From Streptomyces brasiliensis (GTDB lineage Bacteria > Actinomycetota > Actinomycetes > Streptomycetales > Streptomycetaceae): a DNA stretch of 64,000 nt. The DNA is taken from positions 124,001 to 188,000 of the forward strand of contig NZ_BMQA01000008.1 in assembly GCF_014647875.1 (NCBI RefSeq). The letters run 5' to 3'. Positions 34,290 to 42,850 of this stretch are shown here, piece by piece (positions within the stretch are counted from its first letter, which is position 1; the number at the start of each line of letters is the position of its first letter). Made by a program: the position numbers and the translations under genes. The notes under the pieces were generated by a model that worked only from the letters and a program-made list of their open reading frames with translations, had not been told where the DNA came from and searched no databases.

Positions 34290-37200
34290 CTCAGGCCGAA
34301 CGCCCGGACGACCGACTGCGTGACGGAGTCCCCCACATCGTCCTTCGCGGTCGTACGCAGCGAGACGAACGAGGCCGTGCCCGGCGCGTTCAGGGTTCCG
34401 CGCCAGGCGCCGTTCCGCTTGCGGGCGTCGAGACGGTGCCAGGTCGCACCGTCGTCATAGGAGACCTCCACCTCGACGGAGGAGATCTGCGCGTCGCCCG
34501 TGACCGAAGGGGTGACCGTGAGGTCCGACCGGCGGCCGGCCTTCCCGGCCGCATCGAGGTCGACGCCGTAGTCGAGCTGCACCAGCGGCAGAGTCTTGTT
34601 GTCCGCCTCCGCGGAGAAGAAGCCCCACTCGGTGTGCGTGCTCGTGCTGTAGGGGCTGAACACCGGGTCTCCCCTGGTGTCCGCGACCAGCCGGTAGGGC
34701 AGCCGCTCCGGCGACAGGTTCCCGCCGTAGACGGACGGGTAGTCGGCCTGGCCGAGCAGCCTGTCGCCCTGGTAGAGCGACACCTGCTGGGTCAGCCCGT
34801 TGCCGTACGGCGCGTACCCGGCGTGCGCGGTACCGGCGTCGCCCCAGCCGGGGACGGACATGAACATGAAGTCCCCGTTGCGCACGGGAAGGTTCGTGCC
34901 GAGCATGCGCGGGCGCAGGACGGGCGCGAACCAGGTGTCCTGCTGCGTGCTGCCGGGCTGGTACGCGACCGGGTCCTGCTGGGAATCGGTCCAGCCGCGG
35001 ATCTGTGCCGACTGCTGCCACTTGACGCCGCCGTCGGTGGAGACCCAGTCGGTGCGCCGCCCGGGGGCGACGGGTTCGGGGGCCAGGGTCCAGCCTGGGC
35101 CGGTGAGGTAGGGCGGGATGTCCGCCCGCGCCTCGGTGGCGTCGGACCCCGGGCGCTGCCCGAAGGTCAGGTCGATCCGGGCCAGGTTCCGGTCGTCGGC
35201 CCGCAGGGTCTGATCGGCGCCGACGGCGCCCACCTGGTAGCGGTTCAGGTCGTACACGTAGGAGGGTGCGGGGTGGGACTCCACCTTGATCGTCACCTGA
35301 TGGCCGCGGGCGGCGGCGATCGCCTTGATGAGCGCTTCGCCCTCGTCGGCGGTCACCGAGGCGACGGGCACCGGTCCGGCGGTCGCTCCGTCCTCGGCGC
35401 CGTACCAGCTCTCCAGGCGCCCCACGCCGTCGTTGACGACGAGCAGCAGCCGGACGCCGGCGCCGTGCGCGGCCGCGGACTGCTCGGCCGGGGACACCGT
35501 GTCGCTGCGCCGCACCACGGCGATCGCGCCGCGGGCGACGACGCCCGCGTAGTCGCCGGCCGCGCCGTCGCCCGCGAACACCCCGGGCGTCTTCGCGACC
35601 GAGCCGGGCAGCGGAGAGGCGCCCGGCTGGACCAGGACGTCGTCGAGATCCGTGCCGGCGTAGGACAGCGTGAGCGGGGCCTGCTCGGCGCGGATCCGGG
35701 TGGTGAACACGAAGCTGCCGCTGGTCACTTCGCTGTCCGACGGCTGTGCCCAGACGCTGTCGTAGGCGGGGTCGAGCAGGATGTTCTCCACCAGGGCCCG
35801 GTTGTCCGGCGCGGGCCGGGGCTCGGTGAACGAGCGGTAGTACTCGATCCGGGTCTGCGACGCGACGCTCGGCTTCGGCGTCAGGACGCGCACCTGGCGG
35901 GCCCTGGAGGCGTCGAAGGCGACGGTGGTATCGGCCGTCAGCTTCACCTCGGGGTCGCCCAGCAGGGCCGCGCCCAGGGAGTGCGGGCCGTGTGTCCCCT
36001 GCACCTCGGCGAACATCATCGCGGAGTAGGTGTCGGGTGCCAGGCGGACCGTCAGCGAGCCGCTGTCCGGGATCTGGTAGTACGTCACGGAGCCGTCCGA
36101 CGCGCGGTGCAGCGAGACGAGGCCCGCCATCGGCCGGCCCGCACGGTCCTTGGCGGTGAGGGTGAGGCCGTATCGCTCGGGCTCGATGCTGACGGCCGCG
36201 GCGGTATGCGCGACGGGCGTGCCCGCGGCGTCGCGGGCGAGGACCTGCCCGGTCCAGGTGCCGGAGGCCATGCCTGCGGGGGAGACGACCACCGTCACCG
36301 AGGCGCTGCCGTGCGCGGGGACCGTGACCTGCTTCTGGCCCTCGGGGAGGGAGAACAGGCCGGCCGGCGACGTGCCCGCGTCCACCGCCAGGTCCAAAGT
36401 CACCGGTGAGTCGCCCGAGTTGGTGTAGGTGATGCGGCGGTCGATCGGGGCGGTGTCGTCGTGCGGCCACTGGACCAGGCCGCCGAAGACCGAGCCGGTG
36501 GCCGTCACCGTCGCGTGGACCGCGGCGGCGGCGTCGACGCGGCCCGACCCCGCCTGGTAGGCGGTGAAGTCGGGGGTCGGCTTGCTGGTGCTCATCAGAG
36601 CGTCCTTGAGCTGCTGCCCCGTCCAGTCGGGGTGCTGCTGCGCCAGCAGGGCGGCGGCGCCGGCGACGTGCGGGGTCGCCATGGAGGTGCCGCTCATCGT
36701 CGTGTAGTAGCCCTCACCTTCCGCCGAGTACTGCGAGCGGGCGGCGAGGATGTCCACGCCGGGGGCGGAGATGTCCGGCTTGAGGGCGTCGTCGCCCTCG
36801 CGGGGCCCGGCGCTGGAGAAGTAGGCCACTTGGTCGGAGGAGTCGACCGCGGCGACGGTCAGGGCCGCGTCGGCGGCACCGGGGGAGCCGACCGCGTAGG
36901 GGCTCTGGTAGGAGTTGCCGGCGGCGACGACGAACAGGGCCCCGGTCTCCGCGCTGAGCGCGTTCAGGCTCTGGCTCATCGGGTCGGTGCCGTCGCGACG
37001 TGCGGGGTCGCCCAGGCTCATACTGATGATCTTGGCGTGCTCGGTCCGGGCCGCCCACTCCATGCCCGCGATGACCCAGGAGTCCCGTCCGTTGCCGTTG
37101 TCGTCGAGGACCTTGCCGATGGCCAGGTCGGCGCCGGGGGCGACGCCCTTCTCCTTGCCGTCGGAGGCGGCGCCCGTGCCGGCGACGGTCGAGGCGGTGT

Positions 37201-38056
37201 GGGTGCCGTGGCCGTGGCGGTCCTCGACGTCGCTGTCGGGGACGAAGCTCTGCGTGTCGGTGACGCGGTCCGCCAGGTCGGGGTGGCGGGTGTCGACGCC
37301 GGTGTCCAGGACGGCCACCTTGACGCCGGCGCCGGTGGTGCCCTCGTTCCACACCTGCGGGGCACCGATCTGGGCGGTGGAGTCCGCGAGCGTGGCCCGG
37401 GCCTTGCCGTCCAGCCAGATCTTCGCGACGCCGTCCGCGAAGGCCGGGGCGTCGCTCCTGGCGGCCGCCGCCGTGCCGGACGGGGCCCCGGTCCCTGCGG
37501 TGAGGGCGGACCACAGACCGCGCGCCCTGGACCGATCGGCGGTGACCGCCTCGCCGCCCACGGAGGGCAGTGCCCGGTTCACCTTCACCCCCGGCAGGGC
37601 GGCCGCCTGGTCGCGGCGGAGTGCCGCGGACTCCTTGCGGTGGGAGACGATCAGGGGCAGTCCTGCGGCGTGCGCGTTGTCGTAGCCCTGGGCCACGAGC
37701 TGGGTGACGTCGAAGAGCCGCTTGTCGAGGAGCCCCGAGGCGACATAGGCCATGGCATCGTCGGGATAGACGTAGGTGTCCCCTCCCTCGGTGGAGGTGC
37801 GCACCGATCCGGTGGCCCCCGGCGGACGTTGGACGCTCACGGTGCCGGGCCGCCCACCGGCTCCCTTGGTGACGGTCACCTTGTCGCCGGTGATGAGGGT
37901 GACGACCGTGCTCGACGGCCGTGCTGACGCAGTCGGTGCGGCGAGCCGGGAAGGGTGCGCGTCGGCCTGGGCGGCCGTCGGCACGAGCGCGGCCAGTACG
38001 GCGGCTGAAGCGCCGAGTGCCACCAGGCCCGTTCTTCGGGCAGAGGGGTGATCCAC
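34286..38056 (-). CDS. Large secreted subtilisin-like (S8) serine protease
   Basis: 1256 residues, GTG 38056 with AAGGAGG 4 nt upstream. A signal peptide (about 8-31, ending TAAQADA) leads into a propeptide-like region (50-230). The catalytic domain has D251 (VAVLDTGVD), H283 (DRHGHGTHTAS), oxyanion Asn (VAAGNS, about 381) and S458 (SGTSMATPHVAG). About 700 C-terminal residues hold beta-sandwich modules, including a PA-like insert (VARGAIAVVRRSDTVSPAEQ) and a distal SVEVEVSYDDGATW domain. It should act outside the cell. It sits between glxA and cslZ, which makes wall- or glycan-associated proteins possible substrates. Confidence 0.92.
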   Translation of the reverse strand: MDHPSARRTGLVALGASAAVLAALVPTAAQADAHPSRLAAPTASARPSSTVVTLITGDKVTVTKGAGGRPGTVSVQRPPGATGSVRTSTEGGDTYVYPDDAMAYVASGLLDKRLFDVTQLVAQGYDNAHAAGLPLIVSHRKESAALRRDQAAALPGVKVNRALPSVGGEAVTADRSRARGLWSALTAGTGAPSGTAAAARSDAPAFADGVAKIWLDGKARATLADSTAQIGAPQVWNEGTTGAGVKVAVLDTGVDTRHPDLADRVTDTQSFVPDSDVEDRHGHGTHTASTVAGTGAASDGKEKGVAPGADLAIGKVLDDNGNGRDSWVIAGMEWAARTEHAKIISMSLGDPARRDGTDPMSQSLNALSAETGALFVVAAGNSYQSPYAVGSPGAADAALTVAAVDSSDQVAYFSSAGPREGDDALKPDISAPGVDILAARSQYSAEGEGYYTTMSGTSMATPHVAGAAALLAQQHPDWTGQQLKDALMSTSKPTPDFTAYQAGSGRVDAAAAVHATVTATGSVFGGLVQWPHDDTAPIDRRITYTNSGDSPVTLDLAVDAGTSPAGLFSLPEGQKQVTVPAHGSASVTVVVSPAGMASGTWTGQVLARDAAGTPVAHTAAAVSIEPERYGLTLTAKDRAGRPMAGLVSLHRASDGSVTYYQIPDSGSLTVRLAPDTYSAMMFAEVQGTHGPHSLGAALLGDPEVKLTADTTVAFDASRARQVRVLTPKPSVASQTRIEYYRSFTEPRPAPDNRALVENILLDPAYDSVWAQPSDSEVTSGSFVFTTRIRAEQAPLTLSYAGTDLDDVLVQPGASPLPGSVAKTPGVFAGDGAAGDYAGVVARGAIAVVRRSDTVSPAEQSAAAHGAGVRLLLVVNDGVGRLESWYGAEDGATAGPVPVASVTADEGEALIKAIAAARGHQVTIKVESHPAPSYVYDLNRYQVGAVGADQTLRADDRNLARIDLTFGQRPGSDATEARADIPPYLTGPGWTLAPEPVAPGRRTDWVSTDGGVKWQQSAQIRGWTDSQQDPVAYQPGSTQQDTWFAPVLRPRMLGTNLPVRNGDFMFMSVPGWGDAGTAHAGYAPYGNGLTQQVSLYQGDRLLGQADYPSVYGGNLSPERLPYRLVADTRGDPVFSPYSTSTHTEWGFFSAEADNKTLPLVQLDYGVDLDAAGKAGRRSDLTVTPSVTGDAQISSVEVEVSYDDGATWHRLDARKRNGAWRGTLNAPGTASFVSLRTTAKDDVGDSVTQSVVRAFGLR

Positions 38057-38395
38057 CGTTCCTCCTTGAGGCTTGGTCGCCGAATTCGATCAGCTTCGAT
38101 CAATGGAGAACAGGGGGCGTTGATCACCGGGCAGCGCCAAAGCACCGCAGCGGGGCGGCGATCGGGTCGGCGCAAGGCACGCGATCTGCTGCGTTTCCCG
38201 TCCGCGGGCGGAAGGCAAAGAACAGCGAAAAGTTCGCTACGCGGCGGTAGGCAACGCCTCCGGGCATCGACGGCGGGGGGTCAACCGCCGGACCCCGACC
38301 GCGACGTGTGAGCCGCTCGCGTCGAGGACCCGGTGTCCACCACCGTGGCCGTCAGGCGTCCGGAGTACTGGGGTGCGGGGCTGCGGGGCCTGCCG
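38057..38395. other. 339-bp intergenic region upstream of the S8 protease
   Basis: No gene is supported; short antisense frames lack ribosome sites and homology character. The part next to the protease start has several GATCA/TGATC words (38088-38122), some arranged as AGCTTCGATCA. This could be an operator zone for the protease promoter. The part next to the cslZ stop shows no clear terminator hairpin. Confidence 0.35.
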
Positions 38396-39418
38396 TCAGT
38401 CGGATTCCTTCGCCAGGTCGAGGGCGTAGGCCGGCCACCACTCCCCCGCCTTCGGACCGCCCTTGCACTCGCCGTCCGACTCACCCGGGCGTTTGACCCA
38501 CAGGTACGCGTCCACCAGCGGGTCCGCCGTCTTCGCTGTCGGAGCCTCGCCGAGCGCCCGGCCCGGGGGGTTGCACCAGCGTTCGTCCGGATTGCCCTCC
38601 GTGTAGGGGCCGTTGCCGTTACGGCTCGTGTCGATCACGAAGTGTCTGCCGCCCACCTTCGACGAGAGCTGCTTGCCGTAGGCGATGGAGTCCTGGGTGG
38701 AGTAGAAGTTCGAGACGTTGACCGCGAAGCCGTCGGCCTGGTCCACGCCCGCCCACTGGAGCGGTTCGAAGATCTGGTCGGGATGGCCCCAGCCGACGTT
38801 GCCCGCGTCCAGGTACACCTTCGTGCTCTTCAGGGACTTCAGCTTGGCGATCGCGCCCTTGAGGAGGTCGTAGCGCTCCTCGTGGAACTCGTCCGAGGTG
38901 CAGCCGTTCACCAGGTGCAGTACGGCGTCCGGTTCGAGGACGACCAGCGCCGGACGGTCGCCGATGCCCCGGGCGACCCCGTCGATCCAGGCGCGGTAGG
39001 CGTTGCCGTCGGCCGCGCCGCCCTGCGAGTACTGGCCGCAGTCGCGGTGCGGGATGTTGTAGAGGACGAGCAGCGCCGTCCGGTCGGACCTCTTGGCGGC
39101 CTCGGTGAAGCCGCGCGCCTCCTGCTCCGGGTTCTCCGGCCCGATCCACTCCCCCGTCGGCTGCTCGGCGATCTTTCTGATCTGCTCGGCGTCGGACTTC
39201 GCCCCGCTCTTCGTATAAGTGGCGACCTGCCGGGCCGCGGTGCCGTCCGGGTTCACCCAGAACGGGTCGGCGCCCTTGGGCTGTTGAGTGATCTTCGCGC
39301 CCGCGTCGTCCGGCTTGTCCCCGTCGCCCGCGGAGGAACAACCGGCGACCAGCAGTGCCGCCCCCAGCACCACCGCGGTCGCCCGTGCCGGAGACAAGGC
39401 CCCCCTGCTGACGTACAT
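38396..39418 (-). CDS. cslZ: GH6 endoglucanase lipoprotein, CslZ-like
   Basis: 340 residues, ATG 39418 (GGGGGGAG 4 nt upstream); longer starts to 39526 are not supported. The N terminus is a lipoprotein signal with lipobox LLVAGC (C27). The GH6 fold is marked by LLVLYNIPHRDCGQYSQGG (catalytic Asp of the RDC motif), RPALVVLEPDAVLHLVNGC, VYLDAGNVGWGHPDQIFEPL, FAVNVSNFYST and HFVIDTSRNGNGP. It should cut beta-1,4-glucan in the wall zone. In S. coelicolor the GH6 gene beside cslA-glxA takes part in tip glycan processing. Here the large protease gene separates it from glxA. Confidence 0.92.
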   Translation of the reverse strand: MYVSRGALSPARATAVVLGAALLVAGCSSAGDGDKPDDAGAKITQQPKGADPFWVNPDGTAARQVATYTKSGAKSDAEQIRKIAEQPTGEWIGPENPEQEARGFTEAAKRSDRTALLVLYNIPHRDCGQYSQGGAADGNAYRAWIDGVARGIGDRPALVVLEPDAVLHLVNGCTSDEFHEERYDLLKGAIAKLKSLKSTKVYLDAGNVGWGHPDQIFEPLQWAGVDQADGFAVNVSNFYSTQDSIAYGKQLSSKVGGRHFVIDTSRNGNGPYTEGNPDERWCNPPGRALGEAPTAKTADPLVDAYLWVKRPGESDGECKGGPKAGEWWPAYALDLAKESD

Positions 39419-39591
39419 CCAACTCCCCCCCGGGTGCACTCCGCCAAGTGCCAATCGTGACATACCCGCCGCGGCGGTCACGAGGTCGCACGGGCCTTGT
39501 CGGAGAGCTGTTACAGCCCTGCGCACATGGGTAGGTGCGCGCCTACGGGAGCCTCGACGCGGCGGCGGACGGTGAAGGGGAGTACGCGGTC

Positions 39592-40356
39592 ATGCACCAC
39601 ACCGACCGGGAGATCCGGCTGGCAGCGGCCCTGGTGGAAGCGGCGGACACCCTCACCGAGGGCTTCGACAGGGGGCTGTATCTGCAACGCCTCGCGGACC
39701 ACTGCGTGGAGCTGCTGTCCGCGCGGGCCGCCGGAGTGATGCTGATCGGCGCCGGGCGGGCGGTGACGCTGGCGGCCGGCTCGCGCCGGGAGGAGGTCGC
39801 ACTGGAGCTGCTGGCGGCGCAGCACGGCGGCGGGCCCTGTCCGGACAGTTACGGCTCGGGCAGACCGGTGCCGCCGGTGTCCGTCCGGGCGGCCCACGAG
39901 GACGGCCGCTGGCCCCACTTCACCGAGCGGGCGCTGGCCCACGGCATCGCGACGACGTACGCGGTCCCGCTGCGCCGGCACGGGACCCTGCTCGGCGCGC
40001 TCAATGTGTTCGTGCCGGACGGCGGCGGAGCGGGCGACGCGGCGCTGCCGCTGGCCCAGGCGCTGGCGGACGCGGCGGCGCTCGGGCTGCACAACCAGCG
40101 GGCGTACGCCGAACACCGCACGCTGGCCAGGCAGTTGCAGGAGGCGCTGTCCAGCCGGGTGCGCATCGAGCAGGCCAAGGGCATGCTCGCCGAGCGCTGG
40201 CACACCACCGCCGACGACGCCTTCGCCGCGCTGCGTCAGTACGCACGGCGAAGGCGGGCGCCGCTCGATCTGGTCGTGCGAGCGGTCCTCGACCGGACCG
40301 CGGACGACACGGAGTTGCGCCGCGAGGCCGGTGGGGCGGGCAAGGGACCCACGTAG
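39592..40356 (+). CDS. GAF-ANTAR RNA-binding antiterminator-type regulator
   Basis: 254 residues from ATG 39592 (AAGGGGAG upstream; GTG 39535 is an alternative). A GAF domain (about 10-165: YLQRLADHCVELLSARAAGVMLI ... TTYAVPLRRHGTLLGALNVF) is followed by an ANTAR domain (about 175-235: LQEALSSRVRIEQAKGMLAERWHTTADDAFAALRQYARRRRAPL). ANTAR proteins bind dual-hairpin RNA leaders to prevent termination. The target is unknown. The gene is divergent from cslZ, sharing the 39419-39591 region. Confidence 0.9.
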   Translation: MHHTDREIRLAAALVEAADTLTEGFDRGLYLQRLADHCVELLSARAAGVMLIGAGRAVTLAAGSRREEVALELLAAQHGGGPCPDSYGSGRPVPPVSVRAAHEDGRWPHFTERALAHGIATTYAVPLRRHGTLLGALNVFVPDGGGAGDAALPLAQALADAAALGLHNQRAYAEHRTLARQLQEALSSRVRIEQAKGMLAERWHTTADDAFAALRQYARRRRAPLDLVVRAVLDRTADDTELRREAGGAGKGPT

Positions 40357-40562
40357 AGCCGTGGACCACCTGCGGAGATGACGGAGCGCGACCGACGCGG
40401 GACTTGACGTCACCATCCTCTAGGCCCGAGCGGCCCTGACGCTCTAGAGTCTTCCCAGACGGCCCCAGCCCCCGGCCGGCTGTTGACACACCGTGGCCTC
40501 CAGGCCTCCCGCGCCGATCGCCGGGTTACTCCCGCAACCCGAGCGCGCGCGGTCGAGGACCA

Positions 40563-40604
40563 GCCCGGCCGGCGACTTCGGGGGGAGCGTGTCGCCGGCC
40601 GGGC
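40563..40604 (-). terminator. Hairpin terminator downstream of the sortase gene
   Basis: A 14-bp perfect stem (GCCCGGCCGGCGAC from 40563, pairing with GTCGCCGGCCGGGC ending 40604) encloses a 14-nt loop. It lies 15 nt beyond the sortase stop. There is no U-tract, as is usual in Streptomyces. The rest of the 40357-40619 spacer has no gene. Confidence 0.75.
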
Positions 40605-40619
40605 CAGGTGGGGGTGATC

Positions 40620-41282
40620 TCAGGCGCGGGCGCCCGTCAGATACGCCGACACCACCACGTTCGCCGAGTAGGTGCGGCTCTCCCGGTCGAAGGTGCCGCC
40701 GCAGGTGATCAGGCGGAGTTCGGCGCGGCCCGACTGGCCTGTGCCGTAGGCCTGCTCGGCGTCGAAGTCGTCGCGGGGCAGGACCCGGACGTCGTCCACG
40801 GTGAACTCGGCGACCTTGCCGTCGGAGCGGACCACCCGGACCGACTCGCCGGGCTCCATGGTGCTGAGTTTGTAGAAGACGGCCGGCTTGGTCTCGGTGT
40901 CGACGTGTCCCACCATCACCGCGGTTCCGGCGGCACCGGGCGTGGTCCCCGCCCGGTACCAGCCGACCACGTCGGGCTGGGAGAGCGGCGGCGGGTCCAC
41001 CGCGCCCTGCGTGTCGAGTCCGCGGCCCACGACCGGTGCCTGCACGCCGAGTTCGGGGATGTCGATGCGCTGCGGCAGGGCGGCGTCCGCCAACGGTTTG
41101 GCCGGGGGCGGCAGTTCCGCGTCGGCGGGCCGTCCCACCGCGGCCACGTCACCGGACGTGGGCCCGGTTCCGAACCGTACGCCGGTCACCTCGCGGCCCC
41201 ACAGCCACAGCCCGAGCAGCAGCATGGCCCAGGCCACGCAGGTCGTCAGCCGCCCGGCGCCGGAGCGATCACCGTCGGACAT
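40620..41282 (-). CDS. Class F-type sortase
   Basis: 220 residues with an N-terminal membrane anchor (about 12-30). The sortase triad is visible: H126 in MVGHVDTE, C194 in LRLITCGG and R203 in DRESRTYSAN. The barrel starts IDIPELGVQAPVVGRGLD. The single short domain and the ITCGG active site fit actinobacterial class E/F enzymes, which anchor surface proteins by a transpeptidase reaction at the outer membrane face. The gene directly upstream (14-nt gap) encodes a secreted protein with a C-terminal membrane helix, probably a partner or substrate. Confidence 0.9.
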   Translation of the reverse strand: MSDGDRSGAGRLTTCVAWAMLLLGLWLWGREVTGVRFGTGPTSGDVAAVGRPADAELPPPAKPLADAALPQRIDIPELGVQAPVVGRGLDTQGAVDPPPLSQPDVVGWYRAGTTPGAAGTAVMVGHVDTETKPAVFYKLSTMEPGESVRVVRSDGKVAEFTVDDVRVLPRDDFDAEQAYGTGQSGRAELRLITCGGTFDRESRTYSANVVVSAYLTGARA

Positions 41283-41296
41283 CGCGTGCCGTGCCC

Positions 41297-41848
41297 TCAG
41301 TCCTTGCCACAGCTGCGGCGGGCCCGGGGCAGGAGCCCGACGGCGAGCGCGGCGAGTCCTGCCAGCACGAGCCCGACGACGCCCTGTGTGGCGCCGGGTC
41401 CTTCGGAGCGGACGTCGACGGAGGCGAAGTGCGCGGCGGTGCCGCCGCCGCCCGCGGGCACCGGGGCGACAGGCGTGGACAAGGGTGACAGGGGGGACAG
41501 GGCGTCCGGGGTGAGCCCGGTGCCGGAGACCGTGACCGTGCTCTTGACCTGTGTGTCACCGCAGGTGATCCGCACGTCGTAGACGCCGGGGGTGGCCGTG
41601 CTGCGGATCCGGCCGTCGCCGCTGAGGGTGCCGTCGGTGCCCGAGAGGGCGGCGTCCGAGACGAACGCGTCGGAGACCGCCGTGGCCGTCCGCGTGGCGC
41701 AGCCGCTCACGCGGAGCGCGATGTCGCCGCCGGGGGCGGCGGACGACGGGGTGACCTGGACACCGCCTCCGTCCGCCGCGTGCGCCGTCGGGACGAGCGC
41801 GGCGGCGGCGAGGATTCCGGTACAGAGTGTGAGGCGTAGTGAGCCCAT
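41297..41848 (-). CDS. Sortase-associated secreted, C-terminally membrane-anchored protein
   Basis: 183 residues, ATG 41848. It has a signal peptide (1-24, ending PTAHA), a beta-sandwich-like domain (VQVTPSSAAPGGDIALRVSGCATR ... GVYDVRITCGDTQVKSTVTVSG) with two Cys that may bridge, a Pro/Ser linker, then a membrane helix (GVVGLVLAGLAALAVGLLP) and a basic end (RARRSCGKD). No clear LPxTG/LAxTG is seen before the helix (sequence SEGPGATQG). It forms an operon with the sortase. Its ribosome site is inside a perfect palindrome, so translation may be controlled. Confidence 0.85.
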   Translation of the reverse strand: MGSLRLTLCTGILAAAALVPTAHAADGGGVQVTPSSAAPGGDIALRVSGCATRTATAVSDAFVSDAALSGTDGTLSGDGRIRSTATPGVYDVRITCGDTQVKSTVTVSGTGLTPDALSPLSPLSTPVAPVPAGGGGTAAHFASVDVRSEGPGATQGVVGLVLAGLAALAVGLLPRARRSCGKD

Positions 41849-41854
41849 CGTGAA

Positions 41855-41872
41855 CCTCCAGATATCTGGAGG
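41855..41872 (-). promoter_or_regulatory. Perfect 18-bp palindrome sequestering the ribosome binding site of the sortase operon
   Basis: CCTCCAGATATCTGGAGG is followed by TTCACG and the ATG at 41848. The GGAGG Shine-Dalgarno is the 3' arm of the palindrome, 6 nt from the start codon. In RNA the arms CCTCCAG/CTGGAGG would fold with an ATAT loop and hide the site. On DNA it could also be a dimeric repressor operator. Confidence 0.7.
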
Positions 41873-41985
41873 CTCCCCCGCCGCTCACGCTCCCGCATCC
41901 TCGAGGGGCGTTCCGCTGCTCCGAACGGGTGGTGACGGGTTTCGGTCGTGATCTTCGGTGGCCGTCGGCGGCGGGGCCTGCCTGC

Positions 41986-42765
41986 TCAGATGCGGTCGAC
42001 GAGGTCCGCGATGGAGTCGACGACCTGGGACGGCTTGTACGGGAAGTCCTCCACCTGCCCGGGCCGGGTCAGGCCGGTGAACACGAGGAACGTCTGCATC
42101 CCGGCCTCCATGCCGGCCAGGATGTCGGTGTCCATGCGGTCGCCGATCATCGCACTGGTCTCGGAATGGGCACCGATCGCGTTCAGGCCTGTGCGCATCA
42201 TCAGCGGGTTCGGCTTGCCCGCGAAGTACGGCTTCTTGCTGGTGGCCTTGGTGATCAGCGCGGCGACGGCACCGGTGGCGGGCAGCGGGCCCTCGGTGGA
42301 CGGGCCGGTCTCGTCCGGGTTGGTGGCGATGAAGCGGGCGCCGCCCTGGATGAGCCGTACGGCCTTGGTCATGGCCTCGAAGGAATACGTGCGCGTCTCG
42401 CCGAGGACGACGTAGTCGGGCTCGTGGTCGGTGAGGATGTAGCCGATGTCGTGCAGCGCGGTCGTCAGGCCCGCCTCGCCGATGACGTAGGCGCTGCCGC
42501 CGGGGCGCTGGTCGTCCAGGAACTTGGCGGTGGCCAGGGCCGAGGTCCAGATGTTCTCGACCGGCACGTCCAGACCCATATGGCTCAGCCGCGCGTGCAG
42601 GTCGCGCGGGGTGTAGATGGAGTTGTTGGTGAGGACGAGGAAGGGGCGGCCGGACTCACGCAGTCTCTTGAGGAACGCGTCGGCGCCGGGGATGGGAACG
42701 CCCTCGTGGATGAGCACACCGTCCATGTCGGTGAGCCATGACTCGATGGGCTTGCGTTCAGACAT
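41986..42765 (-). CDS. HAD-IIA (NagD-like) phosphatase
   Basis: 259 residues, ATG 42765. HAD motif I is WLTDMDGVLI (DxDGV), motif II is FLVLTNNS, motif III Lys is in FAGKPNPLMMRTGL and motif IV is MIGDRMDTDILAGMEAGM. The cap domain between motifs II and III is of NagD/C2 type (YVIGEAGLTTALHDIGY, RFIATNPDETGPSTEGPLPATGA). It is a cytosolic phosphatase, probably acting on nucleotides or sugar phosphates. It lies downstream of, and in the same direction as, the aminophosphonate transporter operon with an 85-bp gap, so partial read-through is possible. Confidence 0.92.
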   Translation of the reverse strand: MSERKPIESWLTDMDGVLIHEGVPIPGADAFLKRLRESGRPFLVLTNNSIYTPRDLHARLSHMGLDVPVENIWTSALATAKFLDDQRPGGSAYVIGEAGLTTALHDIGYILTDHEPDYVVLGETRTYSFEAMTKAVRLIQGGARFIATNPDETGPSTEGPLPATGAVAALITKATSKKPYFAGKPNPLMMRTGLNAIGAHSETSAMIGDRMDTDILAGMEAGMQTFLVFTGLTRPGQVEDFPYKPSQVVDSIADLVDRI

Positions 42766-42850
42766 CTGCCGTCTCCTGCCGTACGCGGAACTGCGTGAGT
42801 CCAGCCTAGATGCAGCGCGGATCTTGGGGAACGCGCCGCCCGGCCCTCGG

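Noticed and set aside
40443..40448. TCTAGA near 40443 as a further DasR-type site
   Set aside because: The flanks (GCTCTAGAGT) lack the GG/CC needed for the GGTCTAGACC core.
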